The notes under the pieces were generated by a model. The model was given only the letters and a program-made list of their open reading frames with translations, did no database searches and was not told the DNA's origin. Positions 22,135-30,198 of a stretch of DNA of 64,000 nt are shown one piece after another. Made by a program: the position numbers and the translations under genes. The stretch lies in assembly GCA_002840095.1 (NCBI GenBank), contig PGZL01000007.1:188107-252106 (forward strand). Direction: 5' to 3'. The stretch comes from Gammaproteobacteria bacterium HGW-Gammaproteobacteria-1. Its GTDB lineage: Bacteria > Pseudomonadota > Gammaproteobacteria > Thiohalomonadales > Thiohalomonadaceae. Positions within the stretch are counted from its first letter, which is position 1, and each line of letters starts with the position of its first letter.

Positions 22135-22331
22135 TCCTCCTGCCCTCCACGCTCCGCCGTCTCGTTCTCCGGCGGCGGCATCACTTCCAGCTCGGTCGGG
22201 TCCAGCCACTGGCCCTCGGCCGTTTCGAAACTGCCGAGAAAATCCAGCAGCTCGAGGCTCGGCGCCTCGTCTTCCGCCGCCACCGGGGCGGCCAGCAGCA
22301 GCGCTGCCAGCGCCAGCGGTCTAACCCGCAT
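22131..22331 (-). CDS. Small secreted acidic protein, 66 aa
   Basis: A signal peptide (about 1-19, LALAALLLAAPVAAE) precedes a mature peptide of about 47 residues, strongly acidic, with SLELLDFLGSFETAEGQWLDP. This LLxFLGxW...DG/WLDP text is typical of the small proteins encoded between DUF3619 and DUF3106 genes. Its start overlaps the DUF3619 gene by 11 bases and its stop overlaps the DUF3106 start, so all four genes are translated as a unit. Confidence 0.75.
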   Translation of the reverse strand: MRVRPLALAALLLAAPVAAEDEAPSLELLDFLGSFETAEGQWLDPTELEVMPPPENETAERGGQEE

Positions 22332-22662
22332 GCACGTTTTCCTCTTCCAGCCAGCGATAGAATTCCAGTTCCTGATACAGCTCCAGGCCGTCGTTCGACG
22401 TCAGCAGTTCGAGATCGGCCACGCCGCTGAATCCGTTGCCGGGCAGCGGCGCCGGCTGTCCCAGCCACAGCACGGCGGCCAGCACCGAGGCGAACACTGC
22501 GCCGCCCGCCGGCAGCCACAGGCGCCAATGACTGTGCCGCGGCTCCAGGGCGCGGGCCCGCGCCTGGGCCAGGCGCGAACGGGTCGCCCCGTCCAGGTTC
22601 GCCGCCCCCTCGTCCAGGGCGGAGCGGATCCGGCCGATCAGCGGGTCGTCGTCGTCATTCAT
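22321..22662 (-). CDS. DUF3619-like membrane protein (candidate anti-sigma factor)
   Basis: 113 residues: a cytoplasmic N-terminus with the helix IGRIRSALDEGAANLDGATRSRLAQARARAL (described, about 9-38), one membrane helix (about 49-67), and a periplasmic tail ending in LEFYRWLEEENVHAG. DUF3619 genes regularly follow ECF sigma genes, and the layout (short cytoplasmic helix, one membrane span) is that of a small anti-sigma factor. That role is inference. It overlaps the sigma gene by eight bases at its start. Confidence 0.75.
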   Translation of the reverse strand: MNDDDDPLIGRIRSALDEGAANLDGATRSRLAQARARALEPRHSHWRLWLPAGGAVFASVLAAVLWLGQPAPLPGNGFSGVADLELLTSNDGLELYQELEFYRWLEEENVHAG

Positions 22663-23176
22663 GGCGGTGCTCCTCGAGCTGTTCGCGCAGCGCCTGCACC
22701 GCGCGGGAGTAGTGAGTCTTTACGCTGCCGGCCGATATGCCCATGGCCGCGGCAGTCTGTGCCGTGTCCAACCCTTCCCAGGCGCGCAGCAGAAAGGCCT
22801 GCTGCTGCCGCAATGGCAGGGCGCGCACGGCGCGGTCGATGGCGCCCAGGGTTTGCCCGTCCTCCATCCGCCGCTCCGGTTCGCCGGCCGGATCGGCCGG
22901 GAACGCCGCGAGCGGGTCCTCCTCGTCCTCGTCGCCGCGGCCGAACCACACGCGCAGCCGCGAGCGCACCTTCTCGCGCCGGTACCAGTCGCGGATCCGG
23001 CTTTGCAGGATGGTATGAAACAGCGCCGGCCAGTCATCCGCGCGGTGCCCGCCGTAGCGCCGCACCAGGGTCAACATCGCCTCCTGCACCAGCTCCAGGG
23101 CATCGTCCCGGTTGCCCGTGGCATACCAGGCGATGCGGTAGGCGCGGGCCTCGATACCTGCGAGAAACCGGTTCAT
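22655..23176 (-). CDS. ECF-type RNA polymerase sigma factor
   Basis: 173 residues. Region 2 (about 1-75) includes YRIAWYATGNRDDALELVQEAMLTLVRRY and the promoter-melting part with LFHTILQSRIRDWYRRE. The linker is longer than usual and acidic (GRGDEDEEDPLAAFP). Region 4 (about 110-168) contains ALPLRQQQAFLLRAWEGLDT and the HTH AMGISAGSVKTHYSRA. It directs polymerase to a small regulon, probably its own operon, under control of the DUF3619 protein. First gene of a four-gene overlapping operon. Start ATG 23176; no strong promoter could be assigned. Confidence 0.9.
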   Translation of the reverse strand: MNRFLAGIEARAYRIAWYATGNRDDALELVQEAMLTLVRRYGGHRADDWPALFHTILQSRIRDWYRREKVRSRLRVWFGRGDEDEEDPLAAFPADPAGEPERRMEDGQTLGAIDRAVRALPLRQQQAFLLRAWEGLDTAQTAAAMGISAGSVKTHYSRAVQALREQLEEHRHE

Positions 23177-23255
23177 CTCCGAGTTGGAATCCAGGGCGTC
23201 CTCCTTCCCCTTGCGTGCCGGCGGCGCGTCGACGCCGCCGGCCTTTGCCTATGGC

Positions 23256-23684
23256 TTAGCGGCCCTTGCCGCCGCCCATGCCGCCGCCCATACCGCCGGA
23301 ACCACCCATGCGGCTGCCGCCCATACCGCCGCCCTGGCCCTTGCCGCTGCCGGAACCGCCTTCATTGAGGCGCTGTTCCAGGCGGCGCTGGTTTTCCGCG
23401 CGCTGCGCCTGCTCCGGGTCGGCCTGGTTCACCCGCTCCTGGGTGCGGGTACGGGTCTGGTCCTGGCTGCCGCTCTGGTCACGAACCTGATCCTGGATCC
23501 GGGTCTGGTCCTGGGTACGCAACTGGTCCTGGGTGCGCAGCGGGTCCTGGGTACGCAGCTGATCCTGCGTGCGGGTCTGGTCCTGGTCGCGCAGCGGCGT
23601 CACGGTGTCCTCGGCCCAGGCGGGAACGGACAGCAGGGCGGACACCAGGCCGGCGGCCAGCAGGGAACGGGTGAAGTTTTTCAT
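23256..23684 (-). CDS. Secreted repeat protein (RTQDQ repeats, Gly/Met-rich tail), 142 aa
   Basis: A signal peptide (about 1-25, LLAAGLVSALLSVPAWAED) leads to at least seven hexapeptide units of the form x-T/I-Q-D-Q/P-x (TRTQDQLRTQDPLRTQ and so on, about residues 33-85). A charged helix (QAQRAENQRRLEQRLNE) and a low-complexity tail of Gly, Met, Ser and Lys (about 118-142) follow. The DNA shows the matching 18-bp repeat (cctgggtacgcagctgat type), so unit number is likely to vary between strains. No family known. The tail resembles that of the DUF3106 protein of the adjacent sigma operon (both end in GGGMGG plus basic residues), which suggests a common role, perhaps metal-related. Confidence 0.75.
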   Translation of the reverse strand: MKNFTRSLLAAGLVSALLSVPAWAEDTVTPLRDQDQTRTQDQLRTQDPLRTQDQLRTQDQTRIQDQVRDQSGSQDQTRTRTQERVNQADPEQAQRAENQRRLEQRLNEGGSGSGKGQGGGMGGSRMGGSGGMGGGMGGGKGR

Positions 23685-23774
23685 GATCGTAGTCCTCGAT
23701 ACGTGGGAAATAGTTGCCTTACAGTGACTAGTAACGCAGCACCCACTCAACGGTTGACAGGACGACGAATAAAT

Positions 23775-24539
23775 TCACAGGCGCAGCACCGCACGGGCGT
23801 TGGCCGTGGTGGCGACTGCCAGCGCGGCGGCGGATTCGCCCCTTACCTCGGCCAGGGCCGCCAGCACCTCGGGCAGGTATTCCGGGCTGTTGCGCTCGCC
23901 GCGGTGGGCGGCGGTGACGATGTCGGGGGCGTCGGTCTCCAGCACGATGGCCTCCAGCGGCAGTTCCCGCGCCAGGGTACGGATGCGGCTGGAACGCTCG
24001 TAGGTGAGGGTACCGCCGAAGCCCAGCCTGAAACCGAGATCCAGGTACTGCTGCGCCTGCTGGGCGCTGCCGGAATAGGCATGGGCGATGCCGCCCTGGC
24101 TGAAGCGGAGCCGGCGCAGGGTGGCCAGCACCTGGTCGTGGGCCTTGCGCACGTGCAGCAGCACTGGCAGCCCGGCCTTCTCCGCCAGGCCCAGCTGGGC
24201 CTCGAACAGCGCCTGCTGCGCCTCGTGGTCCAGTCCCTCGACGAAGTAATCCAGCCCGATCTCGCCCACCGCCACCGGCCGCTCCCGCGCCAGCAACCCG
24301 CGCAGCTCCTCCAGGTGCTCCGGCCGGTGCACGTCCAGGTAGATGGGATGCATGCCCAGCGTCGGATAGAGATCGCCCTCCTGCCGGCACAGCTCCAGCA
24401 GGGCGGCCCAGCCGGGCTGGTGGATGGCGGCCACCACCTGGCCCACCACCCCGGCGGCGCGGCTGCGCGCGAGCACCGCGGCGCGATCGGCGGAAAATTC
24501 CGCAACGTCTATGTGGCAATGGGTGTCTATCAGTTCCAT
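23775..24539 (-). CDS. tatD: TatD-family metal-dependent hydrolase / deoxyribonuclease
   Basis: 254 residues with all TatD signatures: DTHCHID at residues 5-11 (two metal-binding His), GEIGLDYF (bridging Glu), LLHVRKAHD (His), IAHAYSGS (His) and LETDAPD (Asp). These enzymes are cytoplasmic TIM-barrel 3'-5' exonucleases or D-aminoacyl-related hydrolases; of the E. coli paralogues this looks closest to YjjV. The start at 24539 is fixed by the conserved MELIDTHCH opening; the frame stays open upstream without homology. It stands alone, divergent from the toxin-antitoxin pair. Confidence 0.88.
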   Translation of the reverse strand: MELIDTHCHIDVAEFSADRAAVLARSRAAGVVGQVVAAIHQPGWAALLELCRQEGDLYPTLGMHPIYLDVHRPEHLEELRGLLARERPVAVGEIGLDYFVEGLDHEAQQALFEAQLGLAEKAGLPVLLHVRKAHDQVLATLRRLRFSQGGIAHAYSGSAQQAQQYLDLGFRLGFGGTLTYERSSRIRTLARELPLEAIVLETDAPDIVTAAHRGERNSPEYLPEVLAALAEVRGESAAALAVATTANARAVLRL

Positions 24540-24583
24540 GGAATTTGCGGCCGATGTTTGTGGGGCCGGCCCGACGGTGGCAT

Positions 24584-24596
24584 AGTACGCCGTACT
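24584..24596. promoter_or_regulatory. Palindromic operator candidate upstream of the antitoxin gene
   Basis: AGTACG-C-CGTACT is a perfect 13-bp palindrome 30 bases before the antitoxin start, where type II antitoxins usually bind to repress their own operon. Confidence 0.45.
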
Positions 24597-24626
24597 GTCG
24601 GTTCGAGTCGGTCTAAACTGTATCTC

Positions 24627-24851
24627 ATGAGCGGCAACCTGTCTGATTACAAAGCATTGTCCATAGCCGAGCGTATCCAATTGGTCGAGGATATCTGGGA
24701 CAGCATTGCCCAGGACTCGCCCGGTTCCTTCGCCCTCACCGAAGCCCAACGGATGGAGCTGCAACGGCGCCTGGATGCGCATCGCCAAGACCCTTCCACG
24801 GCCATTCCTTGGGCAGAGGTGCGTGACCAGTTGTTGCAACGCCGCGGCTGA
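24627..24851 (+). CDS. Addiction-module antitoxin (RelB-like, TIGR02574 type), 74 aa
   Basis: A helical protein with the family text LSIAERIQLVEDIWDSIAQD near the N-terminus and LTEAQRMELQRRLDAH, then PWAEVRDQLLQRRG at the end. The family pairs with ParE/RelE-type toxins: it binds the toxin and the operon promoter. The stop codon overlaps the toxin start (TGATG), as is normal for such pairs. Because the toxin gene is broken (next feature), this antitoxin is probably orphaned. ATG 24627 opens the family-typical sequence; the frame extends upstream only by chance. Confidence 0.88.
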   Translation: MSGNLSDYKALSIAERIQLVEDIWDSIAQDSPGSFALTEAQRMELQRRLDAHRQDPSTAIPWAEVRDQLLQRRG

Positions 24852-25306
24852 TGCGCATCCTGCTCCGACCGGAAGCTGCGGCCGAGCTGTTCGAGGCGCA
24901 GGCCTGGTATGAAGCCCGCTCGCCGGGTTTGGGTCTTGACCCGGATATTTCGTGAATTGCGCGCGCCCTCGCTTGATCTTTGATTCCCCAAGGGATTTTT
25001 CTCAGTCGGCCGTAATCACCGATACGCCGCTCCTTCGAAAAATCCCTTGTGGAATCAAATCTGCGGCGCGATCATCGCGCGAATTCATGAAACATCCGGG
25101 TTGAATTCGTCCGCGCCGTGGAATCCGCTTTTGCCGGCGCCGCCCGATTTCCGGAGAAGTACCCCTGCGTCGAAGGGGAGCTGCGCCGGGTGATTCTGCG
25201 CCGCTTCCCCTACGCCGTGTTCTACCGCACCGATGGCGACGACCTTCTCATCGTCGCCTGCTACCATCACCGACGCGACCCCAGCACGCGGCAAAACCGC
25301 AATTGA
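24851..25306 (+). pseudogene. ParE/RelE-family toxin, split by a MITE
   Basis: The first part (24851-24939) encodes MRILLRPEAAAELFEAQAWY and EARSPGLGL, the start of a ParE-like toxin. The rest (25105-25306) encodes EFVRAVESAF, FPEKYPCVEG, VILRRFPYAVFYR and IVACYHHRRDP, its normal ending. Removing 24940-25104 (the 161-bp element plus one 4-bp target copy) restores an uninterrupted 96-codon frame: CTTGA joins ATTC to give Leu-Glu-Phe. As it stands, translation stops inside the element at 24953-24955 after 34 codons. The catalytic C-terminal region would not be made unless the element is lost. Confidence 0.9.
24940..25100. mobile_element. 161-bp MITE with terminal inverted repeats, TSD TTGA
   Basis: Left end CCCGGATATTTCGTGAATTG and right end (reverse complement) CCCGGATGTTTCATGAATTC match at most positions over about 25 bases. 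TTGA flanks both sides (24936-24939 and 25101-25104) as a target duplication. Inside there is a further palindromic part (CAAGGGATTTTTC / GAAAAATCCCTTG). It is too small to encode a transposase, so it was moved in trans. Confidence 0.9.
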
Positions 25307-25411
25307 GCAGGATCGGGGGCGCGGCGCGGCTCCCGCGCAGTGCAGTCCTTGTATACTTACCGGCTCGTCCCTACCTACTTAAATCGCCACTACCCGCTAC
25401 GCAGGAACCGC

Positions 25412-28330
25412 ATGAACCAGCCGACCACCCATTCCGCCTTCGAGTGGCTGCGCAGCAGCCGTATTCCTTCCCTCAATGTCGAGGTGCAGGAGTACCGCCA
25501 CAAGGTCACCGGCGCGCCGCACATCCACCTGGACGCCGACGACGACCAGAATGCCTTCCTGGTGGGTTTCCGCACCGTGCCGCAGGATTCCACCGGCGTG
25601 GCCCACATCCTGGAGCACACCACCCTGTGCGGCAGCCGCCGCTACCCGGTGCGCGACCCGTTCTTCATGATGACGCGGCGCTCGCTCAACACCTTCATGA
25701 ACGCCTTCACCTCCAGCGACTGGACCGCCTACCCCTTCGCCAGCTGCAACCGCAAGGATTTCTACAACCTGCTGCAGGTCTACCTGGACGCGGTGTTCTT
25801 CCCCACCCTGGATGCGCTGGACTTCGCCCAGGAGGGCCACCGCGTCGAATTCGCCGAGCCGGAGAATCCGGACAGCCCGCTGGTGTTCAAGGGCGTGGTG
25901 TTCAATGAAATGAAGGGCGCCATGAGCGCGCCCACCTCGGCGCTGTACCAGTACCTGACCAAGCACCTGTTCCCCACCATCACCTATCACCACAATTCGG
26001 GCGGCGATCCGGAATGTATCCCTGACCTCACCTACGACCAACTCAAGAGCTTCCACGCCCGCCACTATCATCCGTCCAACGCGCTGCTGATGACCTACGG
26101 CGACATCCCGGCGCACGAGCACCAGCTCTATTTCGAGGAATATGCGCTCAAGCAGTTCCAGCGCCTCGACGTGAACATCGCCGTGCCCGACGAGCAGCGC
26201 TACGCCGCCCCGCTCACCGCCGAGGAACGCTACGCCCTCGACGGCGAGGAGGAGACCGCGGGCAAGAGCCACATCGTGCTGGGCTGGCTGCTCGGCAACG
26301 GCACCGATCCCGAGACCCTGCTCACCGCGCACCTGGTGTCCGACGTGCTGCTCGACAACAGCTCCTCGCCCCTGCGCCAGGTGCTGGAAACCTCGGAGCT
26401 GGGCAGCGCGCCCTCGCCCATGTGCGGCCTGTCCGATTCCAGCCGCGAGATATTCTTCGCCGCCGGGCTGGAGGGCAGCGATCCGGAGCAGGCCGAGGCC
26501 GTGGAGCAGCTGGTGCTGGACACCCTGCGCCAGGTGGCCGAACAGGGCGTGCCGCAGGAACAGGTGGAGGCCATGCTGCACCAGCTGGAGCTGTCGCAGC
26601 GCGAGATCAGCGGCGACGGCTTTCCCTACGGCCTGCAACTGATGGTGCACGCCCTGTCGCCCGCCCTGCACGGCGCCGATCCGGCGGCGGTGCTGGACAT
26701 CGACACCATCCTCAACCGGCTGCGCGAGCGCATCGCCGATTCCGAGTTCATCAAGGGCGAAGTGCGCAGGCTCATCGCCAACCCGCACCGGGTGCGCCTG
26801 ACCATGCGCCCGGACACCGGCCTCTCCGCCGAGCGCGCCGCGCGCGAGGCGGACCGTCTCGCCGCCATGAAGGCTGCTCTCGGCGCCGACGACAGGCAAC
26901 GCATCGTGGCGCAGGCGGCCGAACTGGCCGCGCGCCAGGCCAAACAGGACGATCCGGAGGTGCTGCCCAAGGTCAGCCTGGGCGACGTGCCGGAGGATCT
27001 GCACGTGCCGCCCAGCGAGGCCACCACCATCGCCGCCATGCCCGCCACCTGGTATGCGCGCGGCACCAACGGCCTGGTGTACCAGGAACTGGTGGTGAAC
27101 CTGCCGGCACTGGAGCCCGACCTGGCCAACCTGCTGCCCATGTTCTGCAACCTCCTCACCGAGGTGGGCAGCGGCGGCCGCGACTATCTCGCCACCCAGG
27201 AATTGCAGGCCGCGGTCACCGGGGGCCTGTCGGCGCGCAGCACCGTGCGCGGCTCCATCGACGATGCAAACAACGGCCGCGGCGTGTTCGTCCTCGCCGG
27301 CAAGGCCCTGGCGCGCAATCACGCCGCCCTCACCGACCTGCTGCGCGAGACCTTCGAGAGCGCGCGCTTCGACGAACTGGATCGGCTGCGCGAACTGGTC
27401 ACCCAGGAACGCCTGCACCAGGAACAGAGCGTCACCGGCAGCGGCCACGGCCTGGCCATGACCGCCGCCGCCGCCGGCCTCTCCGCCACCGCCGCCCTCA
27501 ACCACCGCTGGTACGGCCTGGCCGGCATCAAGGCACTGAAACATCTGGACGATGCCCTGGAAGACGACGTGGCCTGCCAGGCCTTCGCCGATCGCCTGCA
27601 ACGCCTGCGCGCCGCCCTGCTTGCTGCGCCGCGCCAGCTGCTGCTCATCGGCGAGGAGGAACAGCGCAGCGGCTACACCAGCGCCCTCGCCGTGCGCTGG
27701 GCCGATGCCGCCGCGGCACAGGAAACCGCCCCCTTCACCCTGCCCGCCAGCGCCGAGCCGCGGAACCAGGGCTGGACCACCTCCACCCAGGTCAATTTCT
27801 GCGCCCGCGCCTATCCGGCCGTGCCCATCGAGCACCCCGACGCCGCCGCGCTGATGGTGCTGGGCGGATTCCTGCGCAACAACTACCTGCACCGCGCCAT
27901 CCGCGAACAGGGCGGCGCCTACGGCGGCGGCGCCGGCTACGATCCGGACAGCGCGGCCTTCCGCTTCTATTCCTACCGCGACCCGCGCCTGGCCGAAACC
28001 CTGGCCGACTTCGACGGCTCGATCCGCTGGCTGCTGGACGGCACGCACGAATGGCGCCTGGTGGAAGAGGCGATCCTCGGCGTGATCTCCTCCATCGACA
28101 AACCCGGCTCGCCCGCCGGCGAGGCGAAGAAGACCTTCCACGCCGCCCTGCACGGCCGCACGCCGGAACAACGCCGCCGCTTCCGCAGCCGCGTGCTGGA
28201 AGTCAGCCAGGACGACCTCAAGCGCGTCGCCGCCGCCTACCTCAAGCCGGAGGCGTCCAGCACTGCCGTGATCAGCAACCCGGCCACGCTGAAGCAGGCC
28301 GGCCTGGGACTGGAAATCATCAGTCTGTAG
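25412..28330 (+). CDS. M16C insulinase-family zinc peptidase (PreP-like)
   Basis: 972 residues, the usual size for the presequence-protease subgroup with four homologous domains on one chain. The inverted zinc motif HILEH is at residues 65-69 (H65, E68, H69), with the downstream acidic ligand likely in the FKGVVFNEMKGAMS segment (about 160-173). The second half has the typical RxxxY-like closing elements (FLRNNYLHRAIREQGGAYGG, YRDPRLAETLADFDGS). It degrades peptides in the cytoplasm or periplasm; no signal peptide is visible, so cytoplasm is likelier. Start ATG 25412 has GCAGGAA seven bases upstream. Followed by an intergenic palindrome, then an ABC exporter operon. Confidence 0.92.
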   Translation: MNQPTTHSAFEWLRSSRIPSLNVEVQEYRHKVTGAPHIHLDADDDQNAFLVGFRTVPQDSTGVAHILEHTTLCGSRRYPVRDPFFMMTRRSLNTFMNAFTSSDWTAYPFASCNRKDFYNLLQVYLDAVFFPTLDALDFAQEGHRVEFAEPENPDSPLVFKGVVFNEMKGAMSAPTSALYQYLTKHLFPTITYHHNSGGDPECIPDLTYDQLKSFHARHYHPSNALLMTYGDIPAHEHQLYFEEYALKQFQRLDVNIAVPDEQRYAAPLTAEERYALDGEEETAGKSHIVLGWLLGNGTDPETLLTAHLVSDVLLDNSSSPLRQVLETSELGSAPSPMCGLSDSSREIFFAAGLEGSDPEQAEAVEQLVLDTLRQVAEQGVPQEQVEAMLHQLELSQREISGDGFPYGLQLMVHALSPALHGADPAAVLDIDTILNRLRERIADSEFIKGEVRRLIANPHRVRLTMRPDTGLSAERAAREADRLAAMKAALGADDRQRIVAQAAELAARQAKQDDPEVLPKVSLGDVPEDLHVPPSEATTIAAMPATWYARGTNGLVYQELVVNLPALEPDLANLLPMFCNLLTEVGSGGRDYLATQELQAAVTGGLSARSTVRGSIDDANNGRGVFVLAGKALARNHAALTDLLRETFESARFDELDRLRELVTQERLHQEQSVTGSGHGLAMTAAAAGLSATAALNHRWYGLAGIKALKHLDDALEDDVACQAFADRLQRLRAALLAAPRQLLLIGEEEQRSGYTSALAVRWADAAAAQETAPFTLPASAEPRNQGWTTSTQVNFCARAYPAVPIEHPDAAALMVLGGFLRNNYLHRAIREQGGAYGGGAGYDPDSAAFRFYSYRDPRLAETLADFDGSIRWLLDGTHEWRLVEEAILGVISSIDKPGSPAGEAKKTFHAALHGRTPEQRRRFRSRVLEVSQDDLKRVAAAYLKPEASSTAVISNPATLKQAGLGLEIISL

Positions 28331-28341
28331 GCAAAAAGATC

Positions 28342-28422
28342 AACGCAGAGGCGCAGAGTACGCAGAGATGAATCATTTCAAGACCCTCTATTTTCTTCTC
28401 TGCGCCTCTGCGCCTCCGCGTT
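28342..28422. repeat. Word-array palindrome (cgcagag words), copy 1
   Basis: Left arm AACGCAGAGGCGCAGAGTAC..., right arm ...CTCTGCGCCTCTGCGCCTCCGCGTT; words of 8-9 bases repeat within each arm. Lies between the M16 peptidase and ABC exporter genes. Confidence 0.85.
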
Positions 28423-28436
28423 AGATTTTCTGAACC

Positions 28437-29363
28437 ATGACCCACGCACTGGAAATCAGCGGTCTGCACAAGACCTACCGCAGCGGCCACGAGGCATTGA
28501 AGGGCATCGACCTGCACGTGGAGCAGGGTGACTTCTTCGCCCTGCTCGGCCCCAACGGCGCCGGCAAGTCCACCACCATCGGCATCGTCACCGCGCTGGT
28601 GAACAAGAGCGGCGGCACGGTCAAGGTGTTCGGCCACGACATCGACCGCGAACCCATGGCGGCGCGGCGCTGCATCGGGCTGGTGCCGCAGGAATTCAAC
28701 TTCAACCAGTTCGAGCCGGTGATCGAAATCGTGATCAACCAGGCCGGCTACTACGGCGTGCCCAAGGCGCAGGCCCTGCAACGGGCGGAAACCTATCTCA
28801 GGCAGCTCGGCCTGTGGGACAAACGGCGCACCCTGGCGCGCCATCTCTCCGGCGGCATGAAGCGGCGCCTGATGATCGCCCGCGCCCTGGCGCACGAACC
28901 GCGCCTGCTGATCCTCGACGAACCCACCGCCGGCGTCGACATCGAGCTGCGCCGCTCCATGTGGAAGTTCCTGCGCGAGGTGAATGCCAGCGGCACCACC
29001 ATCATCCTCACCACCCACTATCTGGAAGAGGCGGAAAATCTCTGCCGCAACGTGGCGATCATCGACGAGGGCAACATCGTCGTGCACACCGGCATCAAGA
29101 CCCTGCTCAACCAGCTCAACAGCGAGACCATGGTCCTCGACCTGAAACAGCCGCTGCCGCATGCGCCGCACCTGGACGGCTACGGCAGCTGCCTCACCGA
29201 CCCCTGCACCCTGGAGGTGGACATCCCCCGCGCCGAGGGCATCAACCGCCTGTTCCAGGCGCTCTCCGCCCAGGGCATAGAAGTGGTGAGCATGCGCAAC
29301 AAGTCCAACCGGCTGGAGGAGCTGTTCCTGCGCCTGGTGGAAAACGGCGGAGAACAACCATGA
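28437..29363 (+). CDS. yadG: ABC transporter ATP-binding protein (YadG-like)
   Basis: 308 residues. Walker A GPNGAGKST (about 39-47), Q-loop in LVPQEFNFNQFE, ABC signature LSGGMKRRL (about 137-145), Walker B LLILDEPTAGVD and switch His in LTTHYLEEAE. The C-terminal 80 residues are the DUF-like extension of ABC-2-type exporters. With the permease it forms an ABC-2 exporter; E. coli YadGH substrate is unknown, and similar systems export drugs or polysaccharide. ATGA overlap with the permease gene proves one operon. Confidence 0.92.
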   Translation: MTHALEISGLHKTYRSGHEALKGIDLHVEQGDFFALLGPNGAGKSTTIGIVTALVNKSGGTVKVFGHDIDREPMAARRCIGLVPQEFNFNQFEPVIEIVINQAGYYGVPKAQALQRAETYLRQLGLWDKRRTLARHLSGGMKRRLMIARALAHEPRLLILDEPTAGVDIELRRSMWKFLREVNASGTTIILTTHYLEEAENLCRNVAIIDEGNIVVHTGIKTLLNQLNSETMVLDLKQPLPHAPHLDGYGSCLTDPCTLEVDIPRAEGINRLFQALSAQGIEVVSMRNKSNRLEELFLRLVENGGEQP

Positions 29364-30124
29364 ACGGCGCCGTCGCCTTCCGCACCATCCTGGTCAAGGA
29401 GATCCGCCGCTACCTGCGTATCTGGCTGCAGACCATCCTGCCGCCGATGATCACCACCGCGCTCTACTTCATCATCTTCGGCCAGCTCATCGGCAGCCAG
29501 ATCGGCGCCATCGCCGGCCACAGCTACATGGACTACATCGTCCCCGGCCTGATCCTGATGGCCGTGATCACCAACTCCTATGCCAACGTGGTGTCGTCGT
29601 TCTACGGCGCGAAATTTTCCCACTACGTCGAAGAGCTGCTCATCGCGCCGATCCCCAACAGCCTGATCCTGCTCGGCTACGTCGCCGGCGGCGTGGCGCG
29701 CGGCATTACCGTGGGTGCGGCGGTGACCCTGGTCGCCATGTTCTTCACCACCTTCCATATCCACAACCTGGCGGTGGTGCTGGCGGTGGTGTTGCTCACC
29801 TCGGTGCTGTTTTCACTCGGCGGCTTCATCAACGCGGTCTATGCCAAGAGCTTCGACGACATCTCCATCATCCCCACCTTCGTGCTGACGCCGCTGACCT
29901 ATCTGGGCGGCATCTTCTACTCCATCGACATGCTGCCGCCCTTCTGGCGCGACGTATCCCTGCTCAACCCGATCCTGTACATGATCAACGCCTTCCGCTA
30001 CGGCCTGCTGGGCGTCACCGACATCGCGCTGACCACCGCCTTCGGCGTCACCGCACTGTTCATCGCCCTGCTGTTCGCCTACGCCCTGCTGCTGCTGCGC
30101 CGCGGCGTCGGGCTGAAGCATTGA
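29360..30124 (+). CDS. yadH: ABC-2-type permease (YadH-like)
   Basis: 254 residues with six predicted membrane helices. Opening VKEIRRYLRIWLQTILPPM is the amphipathic lead helix of ABC-2 permeases, and SYMDYIVPGLILMAVITNSY and LTPLTYLGGIFYSIDMLP (the conserved 'TPLxxLsGxFyp' motif) follow. It partners the ATPase encoded just upstream, with which it overlaps by four bases. The role is export of an unidentified substrate across the inner membrane. A frame upstream to 28814 is a shadow of the ATPase gene. Confidence 0.92.
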   Translation: MNGAVAFRTILVKEIRRYLRIWLQTILPPMITTALYFIIFGQLIGSQIGAIAGHSYMDYIVPGLILMAVITNSYANVVSSFYGAKFSHYVEELLIAPIPNSLILLGYVAGGVARGITVGAAVTLVAMFFTTFHIHNLAVVLAVVLLTSVLFSLGGFINAVYAKSFDDISIIPTFVLTPLTYLGGIFYSIDMLPPFWRDVSLLNPILYMINAFRYGLLGVTDIALTTAFGVTALFIALLFAYALLLLRRGVGLKH

Positions 30125-30198
30125 CGGCAGGCCTCGCCCACAGGCGCGGCCGAAAAACGCTATTCTTTAACCGAACACCAGCCCCAAAGGCATCCGCC

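Noticed and set aside
20863..23259. 798-codon plus-strand frame
   Set aside because: Runs antisense through four real minus-strand genes with signal peptides and known domains; its product is a run of Ala/Arg/Gly/Pro without motifs.
25397..28171. 924-codon minus-strand frame opposite the M16 peptidase
   Set aside because: Low-complexity Gly/Val/His/Gln text, the usual antisense shadow of a GC-rich gene; the plus strand has a complete peptidase with zinc motif.
28342..28422. CRISPR or direct-repeat array suggested by repeated cgcagag words
   Set aside because: Words are 8-11 bases with no unique spacers and are arranged as an inverted repeat.
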